Shown here one piece after another: positions 26,607 to 34,390 of a stretch of 44,684 nt of DNA (its first letter is position 1; each line of letters opens with the position of its first letter). A model generated the notes under the pieces. It ran no database searches. It was not told the origin of the DNA and saw nothing but the letters and a program-made list of their open reading frames with translations. A program made the position numbers and the translations under genes. The stretch comes from Deltaproteobacteria bacterium (GTDB lineage Bacteria; Desulfobacterota; Syntrophorhabdia; Syntrophorhabdales; Syntrophorhabdaceae): positions 1 through 44,684 of the forward strand of contig JAKORG010000033.1 in the NCBI GenBank assembly GCA_029777945.1, written 5' to 3'.

Positions 26607-27340
26607 ACAACTTAATTGCCTTTTTTGCCATATTTTTAAAGGACATAAAGACCTACTACCTAAAACCTCCCAATATAAGCTGGGGTATCATCTTCCCCTT
26701 TGCATGGGCAGGCATGTTCTTTATAAGGACAGGCGGCAATATGATGGATGTTATGTCCATATTGCTAGGGATTATGGCCATCTCCATACTCTTTGGAACC
26801 ACATCCATGCTTTCGGTAACTATCACCTTTGAGAAAAAAAGCAGAACCTTTGACAGAATCTTACTCTCACCCATACCACTCGGTCTTATTATGTTTGCAA
26901 AGACTTCAGGTGCCATCCTCTTTGGCATAGTCAATGCCTTTGTGCCTTATCTTGTAGCAGGTTTTTTTGTCAATCTTTCGCATATTCATTTATCCATTGT
27001 GATGGCTGCCATAGTCCTTATTTCCATTGCATCCACATTCATGGGGCTATTCATTGCCACATCAGTAAGTGAGGTCTTTGAGGCACAGACATTTTCCAAT
27101 TTTTTTAGATTTCCCATGATATTCTTATGCGGATTGTTCTTCCCCATATCCAAACTACCCTTGTTTTTAAGACCCCTTTCTTATATAATGCCTCTCACCT
27201 ATGGTGTGGACATCCTCCATGGTGCCATAAACCATTCGTCAGCCTTACCATATGCCTTTGATTTTGCCGTTCTTTTCTTATTCTGTGCTATACTGTTTTA
27301 CATAAGTCTATATAACATCAAAAAACGCTGGGTCTTTTAA
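26603..27340 (+). CDS. ABC-2-type exporter, permease subunit
   Basis: The 245-residue membrane protein has six predicted hydrophobic segments. Its ABC-2 family signature region (FRFPMIFLCGLFFPISKLPLFLRPLSYIMPLTYGVD) is just before the last TM. The N-terminus is cytoplasmic (FLKDIKTYYLKPPNISWG). It pairs with the ATPase that overlaps it. The Fe-S protein begins 17 bp downstream. Confidence 0.9.
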   Translation: MNNLIAFFAIFLKDIKTYYLKPPNISWGIIFPFAWAGMFFIRTGGNMMDVMSILLGIMAISILFGTTSMLSVTITFEKKSRTFDRILLSPIPLGLIMFAKTSGAILFGIVNAFVPYLVAGFFVNLSHIHLSIVMAAIVLISIASTFMGLFIATSVSEVFEAQTFSNFFRFPMIFLCGLFFPISKLPLFLRPLSYIMPLTYGVDILHGAINHSSALPYAFDFAVLFLFCAILFYISLYNIKKRWVF

Positions 27341-27357
27341 GATAAAAGGTTTGTCCC

Positions 27358-27888
27358 ATGGCAGATATGATTCTTAGAGGGTATACAAAACAGATATTCA
27401 GGCCAAAATGCAATCCGAACTTTGAATCGGTCCATTGCATTGCAAGACTAAATGAGGACATATCAGAGGTATTGCCGTATCTGAACACCTTACTCGATGG
27501 GGTCGAGTATTTTTCTGACCCACCAGAGGTGATGTTTCATCATTATGGCAAGATCATAAAGGTTGGGGCAAAAGAGATTGCCATAAACGCACTTGAGGAT
27601 GAAGAAGAGGCAGAACGTATACTTATCTGGTTAAAAGACCAGATAAACGAGGCTTGGGCAAACCGTACAAATATCGTGCCTCGCTATGAGGGCAGAAAAA
27701 AACCTAAACTCATAGAGATAATTAAGCTTCTCCCTAAGACAAATTGTAAAAAATGTGGAAGGCTTACCTGTACGGTCTTTGCCATCCATATGTTAGAAGG
27801 AGTGGTCGGACCGGAAGACTGCTCTGAATTAGATGAAGAAAACCGTAAAAAGCTGACTACTTACCTTTCTCAATTCGGCTATATATAA
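27358..27888 (+). CDS. Fe-S cluster-binding protein (corrinoid/CODH-type 4Fe-4S domain)
   Basis: The 176-residue soluble protein has an N-terminal alpha/beta region of unknown function (about 1-110; GYTKQIFRPKCNPNFESVHCIARL). A C-terminal domain has the CxxCx4Cx16C pattern (TNCKKCGRLTCTVFA, then PEDC) as in the 4Fe-4S domain shared by acetyl-CoA synthase corrinoid subunits and RnfB. It is last in the ArsR-ABC operon, 17 bp after the permease. Its link to an exporter is unexplained: it could sense redox state, deliver electrons to a substrate, or process a metal cargo. It converges with the selenoprotein-like gene, with only 23 bp between them. Confidence 0.8.
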   Translation: MADMILRGYTKQIFRPKCNPNFESVHCIARLNEDISEVLPYLNTLLDGVEYFSDPPEVMFHHYGKIIKVGAKEIAINALEDEEEAERILIWLKDQINEAWANRTNIVPRYEGRKKPKLIEIIKLLPKTNCKKCGRLTCTVFAIHMLEGVVGPEDCSELDEENRKKLTTYLSQFGYI

Positions 27889-27911
27889 CAAATCTGCCAT
27901 TTTCAATAATT

Positions 27912-28214
27912 CTACGAGCAACACCCACCACATGCAGGTGGAAGACTTGATTTTATCATAAAACCATCACCATTGGGGGAATTAACAAAGTCTATATATA
28001 TGGGCTTTACCCTTTCAAAAAGGTCTTTATCTATAATAAAGGTTATCCTCCCATCAACAAACTTCATATCCCTTTCCTTCGGTTCATCCAGAACCATCCC
28101 CAGGGCAATGTTGCCTCAGGCCTCCTGTTCTAGAATCCTTATCGTAATAGGACACTGGTGTGGGCCCATTATATCCTGTATCATGGCTTTTGCCTTTTCA
28201 GTTGCCTCAAACAT
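27912..28214 (-). CDS. HesB/IscA-like selenoprotein (in-frame UGA as Sec33)
   Basis: Reading through one UGA gives a 100-residue HesB/IscA-fold protein starting MFEATEKAKAMI with a strong AGGAGG-type site. The UGA at 28118-28116 is residue 33 in IRILEQEA-UGA-GNIALGMVLDE. IscA/ErpA proteins have their first ligand Cys there. The tail PPACGGCC supplies the other cysteines. The frame is otherwise uninterrupted and without UGA the product is meaningless. HesB-like proteins are an established selenoprotein family in anaerobes, and selD is in this window. A hairpin 20 nt after the UGA fits a bacterial SECIS. A second copy at 32700 repeats the pattern. The likely role is Fe-S or metalloid binding next to arsenic genes. 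An automatic caller would report only the last 61 residues. Confidence 0.85.
28081..28118 (-). promoter_or_regulatory. Candidate bacterial SECIS element
   Basis: On the minus strand UGA is followed after 20 nt by GGTTC-TGGAT-GAACC, a 5-bp stem with a UGGAU loop containing exposed G residues. Bacterial SECIS hairpins lie a similar distance inside the coding region. The second HesB-like gene has the same loop at the same distance with compensating stem changes. Confidence 0.65.
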
Positions 28215-28297
28215 TATGACCTTCCTCCTGTCTATATTTTTCTTATATTCATTATATTAATTTTTGTTCTTTTCCAATACGATGCATTATTTTATAG

Positions 28298-29401
28298 TCA
28301 ATATATCAGCCGTTCTACCAAAAAACCAGCTGCAACGGCAACAAAGAAAACGTTTATAGCAAAGGCGAGAACGAGTTTTTTCTTGAACATGGAACCGAGG
28401 ATTATCAATTCTGGAATGGACGCTCCTGCCCCGCCTATTATTAAAGCGATGACTGTACCTAATCCCATGCCTTTTCCTACAAGGGCTGCACTGATGGGGA
28501 TAATAGTCTCAGCCCTTATATACATTGGAACACCTATAAGCGCTGCAATAGGGATGGACCACGAATTGCCCGGCCCTGCAAGTCTCACCACAAGATCCTG
28601 TGGGAAGAATCCGTATATGAAAGCCCCTATGCCTGCGCCGAGTATGAGGTACCAGAAGACGCCTTTGAAAGTATCCACCGCTGAAAGCGATGACCGCTTC
28701 ATTTTTTCCTTAAATTGTAACGCAGTGGAATGCAAATTTTCATCAAAGTTCATTGAGCAACAAAAACTTTGCCCAGTTTTCTTTGGGTCAGGTTTTGATT
28801 CTGTGTCGCAGCATCCTCCAGAAGTCTGAATGATAGGAAACGTGATAAGATGCTGAGACGTTCCCGACGAACAACAAGCTACTTCAGCCTGAATATTCAT
28901 AGCTACCGATTCTGCCTTTTTGTTTTCCCCGCAGCACGAGGAAGTCTGAAAACTCATAAGAGGCTTGACCTGATTTTCCATGCCTAATTTAGACAGAATA
29001 GCCGCCAACATCATAGATCCTAAAAACGTTGCAGCTATATAGATGACCGTTACTTTAAAGCCAAACAATGACAGCAACATAGCAATAATGATAGGGTTAA
29101 GAACAGGTGAGGCAAAAAGGAATGACATCACAGGGCCGAAAGGGACACCCCCTTTGAGCAGGCCGGCAGTTATAGGGACAGTGGAGCAGGAACAAAAAGG
29201 GGTCAGAGCACCAAGGCCAGAGCCCAGCAGGTACTGAATCCAGGTAAATCTGTTTGATAGGAAATCCCTTATGCGCGACGGGGGTAGATACTCCATCAAT
29301 ATCCCCACAAAAAAGGAAACAGCTACAAAAATAAACACAAGCTCACCGGCAATTATCAGAAAAAACTTGCCTGCAGTAATAAAGTTATTCATTTCGAACA
29401 T
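28298..29401 (-). CDS. arsP: ArsP/YraQ-family permease with cysteine-pair-rich loop
   Basis: This polytopic permease of about 367 residues has two hydrophobic halves, each of about four TMs. The family motif FCSCSTVPITAGLL sits in the first half, and SPVLNPIIIAMLL and GVPMYIRAETIIPISAALV follow. ArsP exports trivalent organoarsenicals; general YraQ permeases may handle other cargo. The cytoplasmic loop between the halves (about 155-240) is unusually rich in Cys pairs: SSCCGEN, VACCSSG, GGCCDTE and FCCSM, likely a thiol trap for As(III)-like metalloids. I use the ATG at 29401, preceded by GGAGAG. It is downstream of a PadR regulator carrying CGCC, in the same orientation. Confidence 0.82.
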   Translation of the reverse strand: MFEMNNFITAGKFFLIIAGELVFIFVAVSFFVGILMEYLPPSRIRDFLSNRFTWIQYLLGSGLGALTPFCSCSTVPITAGLLKGGVPFGPVMSFLFASPVLNPIIIAMLLSLFGFKVTVIYIAATFLGSMMLAAILSKLGMENQVKPLMSFQTSSCCGENKKAESVAMNIQAEVACCSSGTSQHLITFPIIQTSGGCCDTESKPDPKKTGQSFCCSMNFDENLHSTALQFKEKMKRSSLSAVDTFKGVFWYLILGAGIGAFIYGFFPQDLVVRLAGPGNSWSIPIAALIGVPMYIRAETIIPISAALVGKGMGLGTVIALIIGGAGASIPELIILGSMFKKKLVLAFAINVFFVAVAAGFLVERLIY

Positions 29402-29462
29402 CAATTATCTCTCCAGAAATATATTGCATTCGCCACATTCAGTAATATTTTTATATCTTCAA

Positions 29463-29840
29463 TTAAGAAATGCCTTCGTTTTCAATTGCCTTATAGATAT
29501 ATGGAATCGTTGAACGCCACGCCTCAAGTGCCACTTCATACGCTTTAATCCCTAAAGGTGTTAAGGTATAGACACGTCTTTTCTGTGCACCCTTTAATTG
29601 TTTATCTTCCTTGACTTCTGCATAGCCGAGGCTTGTCAGTTCTTTGAGTATCGGGTAAATAGTGCCAAACGTGGGCACACAACAACCGCAGGTAATAGAT
29701 TCAAGCTCTTTTAAAATTCCATACCCATGATTTGGCCCTTTCATTAGAACCTTCAAGACAAGAAGCTTTGTGAAACCAATATTGACCAATGACTTCCAGT
29801 AATCAGGATCGGTGAGTCCAACGGAGTACCTGTTTTTCAT
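29463..29840 (-). CDS. PadR-family regulator with CGCC thiol motif
   Basis: The 125-residue winged-helix protein has the PadR motif KGPNHGYGILKELE, then TFGTIYPILKELTSLGYAEV and RVYTLTPLGIKAYE. Between the first helix and the turn it carries ITCGCCVPTFG; most PadR proteins have no Cys there, so three clustered thiols suggest direct sensing of As(III), antimonite or a heavy metal. The ATG at 29840 is preferred over an upstream TTG. The gene ends about 60 bp before the ArsP-like permease and likely controls it and itself. A promoter with an overlapping palindrome lies upstream. Confidence 0.85.
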   Translation of the reverse strand: MKNRYSVGLTDPDYWKSLVNIGFTKLLVLKVLMKGPNHGYGILKELESITCGCCVPTFGTIYPILKELTSLGYAEVKEDKQLKGAQKRRVYTLTPLGIKAYEVALEAWRSTIPYIYKAIENEGIS

Positions 29841-29876
29841 ATACAACCTACTTTTATATCAGTATTAATTATATAG

Positions 29877-29906
29877 ATTATTATCATAATAATTTTATAG
29901 TGTCAA
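29877..29906 (-). promoter_or_regulatory. Promoter and candidate PadR operator
   Basis: On the minus strand TTGACA (29906-29901), a 17-bp spacer and TAATAA (29883-29878). A palindrome with 8-bp arms (ATTATTAT / ATAATAAT around one base) at 29877-29893 overlaps the -10 element, as expected for autorepression. Confidence 0.5.
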
Positions 29907-30127
29907 GACCAAAATGATGAATAGACAAAATCGTCGATAAACATCCATTTCCGGAAAGATTTGTCGAATCCTATCAAGTCTTTTTGTCACCCCACAAATA
30001 AAAAAAATGCAATACAAATATGCAAAAGGCTTATCAGAAAAGGCTTTACACAACATATATAAAATGCATAAAGAAAGGTTGAATGTATGGCATGAATATT
30101 GCTTTATTATACATTAAGGATCACACG

Positions 30128-30448
30128 ATGCTAAAGAAAAGAAACATACTCTTTATTATCACAGCAGTTGTTCTCATTCCCGTTATACTTGGACTGACCC
30201 CTGTGAAATTCATTCAGAAGATAGGTAGTGGTTGTCCTTTAAATCACGGTAAGGTTGCCTTAGGCCCCTGCATATACCATTCCGTGACATCACAATACTC
30301 TATGGAATGCGATACATACCATACAGCTCTATTACAATTAAATTCAGTTATTCTTCAAGCATTTTCTAACTTACATAAAGTTGCATACTATTTTGAAGTA
30401 ACAGAAGATTCAAAACCTTCTAAAAAAGCCCCACCCCTTCGCTGTTAA
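30128..30448 (+). CDS. Small membrane-anchored or secreted protein, unknown function
   Basis: The protein has about 106 residues. One N-terminal hydrophobic segment (NILFIITAVVLIPVILGL) is followed by a periplasmic part with three cysteines (GSGCPLNHGK, ALGPCIYH, YSMECDTY) and a Cys at the extreme C-terminus. I do not recognise a family. The start at 30128 has AAGGA at good spacing; an in-frame ATG at 30083 has no clear site. Located upstream of small metal-stress-like genes, it may belong to their group, but that is inference. Confidence 0.6.
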   Translation: MLKKRNILFIITAVVLIPVILGLTPVKFIQKIGSGCPLNHGKVALGPCIYHSVTSQYSMECDTYHTALLQLNSVILQAFSNLHKVAYYFEVTEDSKPSKKAPPLRC

Positions 30449-30536
30449 TCTTATTAATTTAATCCAATCAAATTAAGGCCTTACAGGTGTGCTTAAAACC
30501 CTGTGAAGTAAATCTAAAACGAAAGGAGGTAATAAC

Positions 30537-30763
30537 ATGAAAAAGAATATTCTTATCGGTATAGTTGTGGTATTCGCACTGGCTCTCGTTGCAGTGGTAG
30601 CAATGGCAGGTCCGGATACGGTTGTGGCGCAGGCTATGGCCCAGGACACGGCAATCACCCTATCTCTAATCTGACACCTGAACAACAGGCACAGTTAACA
30701 GTTTACGGCTACGGCAGTGGTTACGGCAAGGGCAGGTTGGGTGGACACATGGGTTGCTGGTAA
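30537..30763 (+). pseudogene. Spy/ZraP-like small periplasmic protein, frameshifted
   Basis: A strong AGGAGG site and a signal peptide (MKKNILIGIVVVFALALVAVVAMA) lead into a Gly/Tyr-rich region. One base is missing near 30612-30620; afterwards the sensible frame reads SGYGCGAGYGPGHGNHP and then LTPEQQAQL, an LTxxQ motif, ending GGHMGCW. In the initial frame translation ends at TGA after 45 codons. The product is also shorter than usual ZraP/Spy-like metal-stress chaperones (about 140 residues), so an internal deletion is likely. Confidence 0.6.
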
Positions 30764-30792
30764 AAAAAACAAAGAAGGGAAAGCATACATAC

Positions 30793-31251
30793 ATGGAAAC
30801 AATAGAGTCAAAAAAGGAAAGGTCAGAGATAATTTGCAGTATTCTTGCTATGCCTGTGAGGCAATGGTTATTTATTCTGATTGTTGTTTTGCTTTTCTTT
30901 TGCTTTTGCATGGTTGTTTTTGACGGCGAACCTGTTCCTCGTGGTTGTAGTATAGAGGAAAATAGATTGCTCGTTGAACTTAATCTTTCAAGGGAGCAAT
31001 GTGAATGTATCCGTTACCTGAATGATGAATTTCGTAAAGATCCGACATCGCTACGAAGCAAGATTATCAAGAAGCAAATTATGTTGCATGACTTTCATTA
31101 TGACCCGAAGGCTCACCCGCAGGCCATACAAAGCAATGAACATAAATTAAATTTGCTTGAAGGGGAATTTGCAAGAAAATTGCGGCAGACTGAATCGAGA
31201 CAAAAAAGATATTTAACCCTTATGGATTTTCATCCCGAGGTTATGGAATAA
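30793..31251 (+). CDS. Membrane-anchored Spy/CpxP-like (heavy-metal resistance type) protein
   Basis: The protein has about 152 residues. One TM (WLFILIVVLLFFCFCMVVF, about residues 27-45) anchors a periplasmic helical domain with LNLSREQCECIRYLNDEFRK, an LTxxQ-like motif of the Spy/CpxP/ZraP family. It is followed by the helix pattern SKIIKKQIMLHDFHYD. Such proteins bind metals or misfolded proteins in the periplasm. The ATG at 30793 is preferred, with GGGAAAG upstream; the frame is open to 30754 and overlaps the end of the preceding pseudogene. It is probably co-transcribed with it. Confidence 0.65.
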   Translation: METIESKKERSEIICSILAMPVRQWLFILIVVLLFFCFCMVVFDGEPVPRGCSIEENRLLVELNLSREQCECIRYLNDEFRKDPTSLRSKIIKKQIMLHDFHYDPKAHPQAIQSNEHKLNLLEGEFARKLRQTESRQKRYLTLMDFHPEVME

Positions 31252-31366
31252 GGAAAAGGTATCAGGCAATAGTTGTATTATAGCGCTGATTTATTGACAT
31301 ATTTGAGATAAGGGAACATAATAGAAAAAATGCAGGCTCACAAACCAAATAAAGAAAGGAGATACA

Positions 31367-31825
31367 ATGAAAAAACTATTTGTTTTGATTGTGGCAGTTT
31401 CAATCATAACCCTTGGCTTGACCGCTGAGTCTTTTGCACAGAAGGGTGCATTTAAATGGCGGGGAAGCGGTGGTTGGGGACCAGGAACACCATACAACAG
31501 GATGTATGACCCAACAAAGGTAGAGACAGTATCCGGAACGGTTGAGGCAGTAACCCAGATAATACCCATGAAGGGTATGTATGCTGCTGCGGCAGTGGTT
31601 TTAAAAACTGATAAAGAAACTATACATGTGCATCTGGGTCCAGAATGGTACATTGGACGGCTCGATACAAAGATTGTAAAAGGTGACACGATCGAGGTAA
31701 AGGGTGCACGGGTGATGTTTGCCGACAAACCTGCAATCATCGCAGCAGAAGTTAAAAAAGGAGACAGTATCCTTGTCTTGAGAGACAGCGCAGGAATACC
31801 GGTGTGGTCAGGATGGCGTAGGTAA
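31367..31825 (+). CDS. Secreted OB-fold-like protein, unknown function
   Basis: The 152-residue protein has a clear signal peptide (LFVLIVAVSIITLGLTAESFA, cut after SFA). The mature part begins with a Gly/Trp-rich stretch. It then has a compact beta domain: VETVSGTVEAVTQI, VVLKTDKETIHVHLGPEWYI, KGDTIEVKGARV and PAIIAAEVKKGDSILVLRD. The spacing resembles small periplasmic OB-fold proteins found beside metal or redox proteins; database entries often label them DNA-binding, for which I see no support. A strong AAAGGAGA site precedes the start and an intrinsic terminator follows 12 bp after the stop. Confidence 0.75.
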   Translation: MKKLFVLIVAVSIITLGLTAESFAQKGAFKWRGSGGWGPGTPYNRMYDPTKVETVSGTVEAVTQIIPMKGMYAAAAVVLKTDKETIHVHLGPEWYIGRLDTKIVKGDTIEVKGARVMFADKPAIIAAEVKKGDSILVLRDSAGIPVWSGWRR

Positions 31826-31837
31826 TGGAAAGATGTC

Positions 31838-31872
31838 AAGCCCCGTTTTTGTGAGCCTGGGCGGGGCTTTTC
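31838..31872 (+). terminator. Rho-independent terminator
   Basis: AAGCCCCG pairs with CGGGGCTT across a 16-nt loop, followed by TTTTCC. It ends the transcript of the secreted OB-fold-like gene. Confidence 0.8.
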
Positions 31873-31902
31873 CTCCGTATTAGCCAGAAGGACCCCTTAA
31901 TA

Positions 31903-32102
31903 TTGTCCTAAACACCTGCGGTCACACTAATCGCCAATGTAGACGATAAGAGCTTTTCACTGATGCCCAAGGTGGTATATACGGGTGTAACAAACCTCGA
32001 ATTTCGGTTAAGGGAGGCCCGATTGTCGGTATTCGTAGCAGCGAATATGGTAAAAAACAAAACGATTACCGTATAGATTTAAGGATAAGGTATTATTTTT
32101 AA
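31903..32102 (+). pseudogene. Outer-membrane beta-barrel protein, C-terminal remnant
   Basis: The first part reads TPAVTLIANVDDKSFSLMPK and then VVYTGVTNLEFRL. After a frameshift near 32010 it continues GIRSSEYGKKQNDYRIDLRI and ends RYYF-stop. Alternating polar/apolar strands and the terminal Phe are typical of outer-membrane barrels. The 5' part is missing, and the end overlaps the convergent phosphatase gene by four bases. Confidence 0.5.
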
Positions 32103-32728
32103 CAACCCTCTTTACAAAAACGAAGAAGCCTAAACAATTCCTCTTTCTTTGCTGTTCCAAATTCTACTGCCTCATAAGGATTTCTTCCCATTTTTTTTAC
32201 TGTTTCAAGCGCTTCCTCAATAGAAAATCCCCGGCCATAGACAAGCCATGCGGCATGAATAAAACCTGTCCTTCCTCTTCCTCCTGCACAGTGAACCACA
32301 ACAGGTTCACTTTTAAAGTCCGATTCTTTTAAGAAAAGAAGAATCTGTTTTAATTTATCTTTGCTACAGAGGTGATAATCTTCAACAGGCACATGGAGCA
32401 TATGCCCCTCACCAAATTCCCTTCTGTATATCTCCAACAAATCCACCAGGTAGTATCCGAGCTGGCTTTGGGCAATAAGACAGCACACTCGGAGAATGCC
32501 CCTATCCTTCATAAATGATACCCACCGTTTTACCACTGTTTCAGGTATTGACCGTGCACCATAACCTGGCATATGGGCACCAAACACGATCTGTTCTTCT
32601 CTGCATGCAGGACCAAATGTTAGTTCAAGGGGTTTTCTTATGGAGTGTGCAAATTCTTTTAATTCTTCTTGTTCAAAATGGTTGTTGCCCATGAGTGTTC
32701 TATATGCCCCTTCTACAGCATCCTCCAC
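32099..32728 (-). CDS. Dual-specificity/tyrosine phosphatase-like protein
   Basis: The 209-residue cysteine phosphatase has the signature VVHCAGGRGRTGFIHAAW (Cys147, Arg153). A likely general acid is in VPVEDYHL (Asp117). The extended C-x5-R loop places it with DSP/CDC14-like enzymes, not the low-molecular-weight phosphatase fold of ArsC, so it should not be called an arsenate reductase. The N-terminus overlaps the end of the upstream HesB-like gene by 29 bp if the ATG at 32728 is used; an ATG at 32692 would avoid this. It is last in the ArsR-ACR3 operon; its role there is unknown. Confidence 0.82.
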   Translation of the reverse strand: MEDAVEGAYRTLMGNNHFEQEELKEFAHSIRKPLELTFGPACREEQIVFGAHMPGYGARSIPETVVKRWVSFMKDRGILRVCCLIAQSQLGYYLVDLLEIYRREFGEGHMLHVPVEDYHLCSKDKLKQILLFLKESDFKSEPVVVHCAGGRGRTGFIHAAWLVYGRGFSIEEALETVKKMGRNPYEAVEFGTAKKEELFRLLRFCKEGC

Positions 32729-33007
32729 ATGGAGAAAGGCTTGATTTTAGTTGAAAGCCTGAACCATTGACAGACTCGATATAATTAATCTTTATGGGTT
32801 TGACATCGTCAAAAAGTTTTTTAATAATAACAAAAATTATTCTCTGCTCAGTAAATGTTATATCATTTTGTTGTAGCTCATCCAGAGCCATGCTCCGAGT
32901 AGGACCGTTTCAGCCTTCCTGCATGAGTATTCTGACTTTGTTAGGTCCTTGTTGCTTCTCAAGAATGTTTTTTATCATACTTCCTGCTTTTTAGTCACTT
33001 CAAACAT
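32700..33007 (-). CDS. Second HesB/IscA-like selenoprotein gene (in-frame UGA), 5' frameshift
   Basis: Read through UGA at 32912-32910, the frame gives VRILMQEG-UGA-NGPTRSMALDE, aligning with Sec33 of the copy at 27912. It ends SSLSPCGGCC, again with the Cys tail. The natural start is the ATG at 33007 (GGAG site, MFEVTKK as in the other copy), but an A-run of five near 32990 puts it one base out of frame. From the in-frame ATG at 32978 (MIKNILEK) about 92 residues can be made including Sec. The A-run may be a sequencing error or a real lesion. It lies between the ars permease unit and the phosphatase, in the same orientation. Only the last 63 residues would be called without Sec. Confidence 0.72.
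32875..32912 (-). promoter_or_regulatory. Candidate bacterial SECIS element, second copy
   Basis: UGA, 20 nt, then GGCTC-TGGAT-GAGCT: same distance and same loop as the element at 28081, with the stem changed from GGTTC/GAACC to GGCTC/GAGCT, so pairing is kept (one end becomes G-U). Confidence 0.6.
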
Positions 33008-33088
33008 AGCATCTCCGTTTCAATTTTTTTAGGTCTCTCACAGGGAAACCTTCTTTATTGTTCTGATAATGCATGAAGTTGGTTCGTT

Positions 33089-33274
33089 CTATGTACATTG
33101 TTTTTTCTGGCTTGCAATGAATTCTTCGTATATTTTCATAACAAAGTAAGCATATTCTTTTCTGGCACGCTCTGAAAAGGGAATATAATTCTTATAATGC
33201 TCTTCTATAGTTCTTGTGAAGGCCTCTAAAGTCTCTTTGTTTACCTCTTTTCCTTGGGTATAGAAATCTGCCAT
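33089..33274 (-). CDS. Small protein in arsenite-efflux operon, unknown function
   Basis: The 61-residue soluble helical protein (KEVNKETLEAFTRTIEEHY, IPFSERARKEYAYFVMKIYE) begins 6 bp after the ACR3 stop. It is likely translationally linked. Amphipathic spacing and the absence of a signal suggest a cytoplasmic helical bundle. I know no named family. Codon pattern and tight spacing support a real gene. Confidence 0.6.
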   Translation of the reverse strand: MADFYTQGKEVNKETLEAFTRTIEEHYKNYIPFSERARKEYAYFVMKIYEEFIASQKKQCT

Positions 33275-33280
33275 GATTTC

Positions 33281-34390
33281 TCAGTTTCTATTATCCTTTG
33301 GATCACACATTACATAGCACACCCCTACTGGTGTTTCAACAGCATAGGGGAAATATTTTCGCTTTATCCACAGGGAGAGATGAACAAGATTGATAAGCAC
33401 AGGGACCTCAACAAGGGGTCCAATGACAGCGGCAAAAGCCTCGCCTGAATTAATGCCAAAGACTGCAACAGCAACAGCTATGGCAAGCTCAAAATTGTTA
33501 GATGCCGCAGTAAAAGACAGCGTTGCTGCCTGACCATAATGGGCACCTGCCTTTGCACTCATATAAAAGGAAACAATAAACATAACCACAAAGTATATGA
33601 GAAGCGGTATGGCAATACGCACCACATCAAGGGGAATCTTTACGATATACTCACCTTTTAGTGAGAACATAACAAGGATGGTAAAAAGCAGTGCAATGAG
33701 TGTAATAGGACTTATTTTGGGGATAAACCTCTCATGATACCATTTTTTATCCTTTAATTTTATAAGGGTAAAGCGTGTGATAATGCCTGCTATAAAAGGG
33801 ATACCAAGATAAATAAAAACGCTTTCTGCAATCTGACTGATTGTGACATTGACCGCTGTTCCCTTAAGACCAATTATAGATGGGAGGACTGTAACAAAGA
33901 TATACGCATACACTAAATAGAAGAGCACCTGAAACACAGAGTTGAATGCCACAAGGCCAGCACAATACTCTGTATCCCCCTTTGCCAGTTCGTTCCAGAC
34001 AATGACCATGGCAATGCAGCGGGCAAGACCAATCATGATAAGTCCATACATATATTCTGGATAACCCCTCAAGAAAACGACAGCAAGGATAAACATGAGT
34101 ACGGGCCCTACAACCCAGTTCTGGACAAGGGATAATATAAGGACACGCCAGTTTTTAAAGACCTCCCCCATCTCTTCGTATCTTACCTTGGCAAGGGGAG
34201 GATACATCATAAGGATTAAGCCAATGGCTATGGGTATGTTTGTTGTTCCTGCTTGGAATATATTCCAGAAGTCAACAACCCCGGGAAATGCATAACCCCA
34301 GCCCACACCGACGAACATGGCAAGGAATATCCACAATGTAAGAAATCTATCGAGAAAAGATAACCTTTTACTTATCTGTTCTTTTGCCAT
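33281..34390 (-). CDS. acr3: ACR3-family arsenite efflux permease
   Basis: The 369-residue, 10-TM carrier exports arsenite using the proton gradient. Family features are [43 protein letters not shown], the essential Cys125 in [19 protein letters not shown] and [16 protein letters not shown] with its conserved Glu. The length is normal. Its start lies within the last 23 bp of the ArsR gene, showing a single operon. A small unknown gene, a HesB-like selenoprotein gene and a phosphatase follow in the same direction. Confidence 0.95.
   Translation of the reverse strand: MAKEQISKRLSFLDRFLTLWIFLAMFVGVGWGYAFPGVVDFWNIFQAGTTNIPIAIGLILMMYPPLAKVRYEEMGEVFKNWRVLILSLVQNWVVGPVLMFILAVVFLRGYPEYMYGLIMIGLARCIAMVIVWNELAKGDTEYCAGLVAFNSVFQVLFYLVYAYIFVTVLPSIIGLKGTAVNVTISQIAESVFIYLGIPFIAGIITRFTLIKLKDKKWYHERFIPKISPITLIALLFTILVMFSLKGEYIVKIPLDVVRIAIPLLIYFVVMFIVSFYMSAKAGAHYGQAATLSFTAASNNFELAIAVAVAVFGINSGEAFAAVIGPLVEVPVLINLVHLSLWIKRKYFPYAVETPVGVCYVMCDPKDNRN

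Noticed and set aside
32099-32728. Phosphatase-like gene as arsenate reductase ArsC
   Set aside because: The HCAGGRGRTG loop is of the DSP/PTP type, not the low-molecular-weight CX5RS N-terminal loop of ArsC; only its location is arsenic-related.
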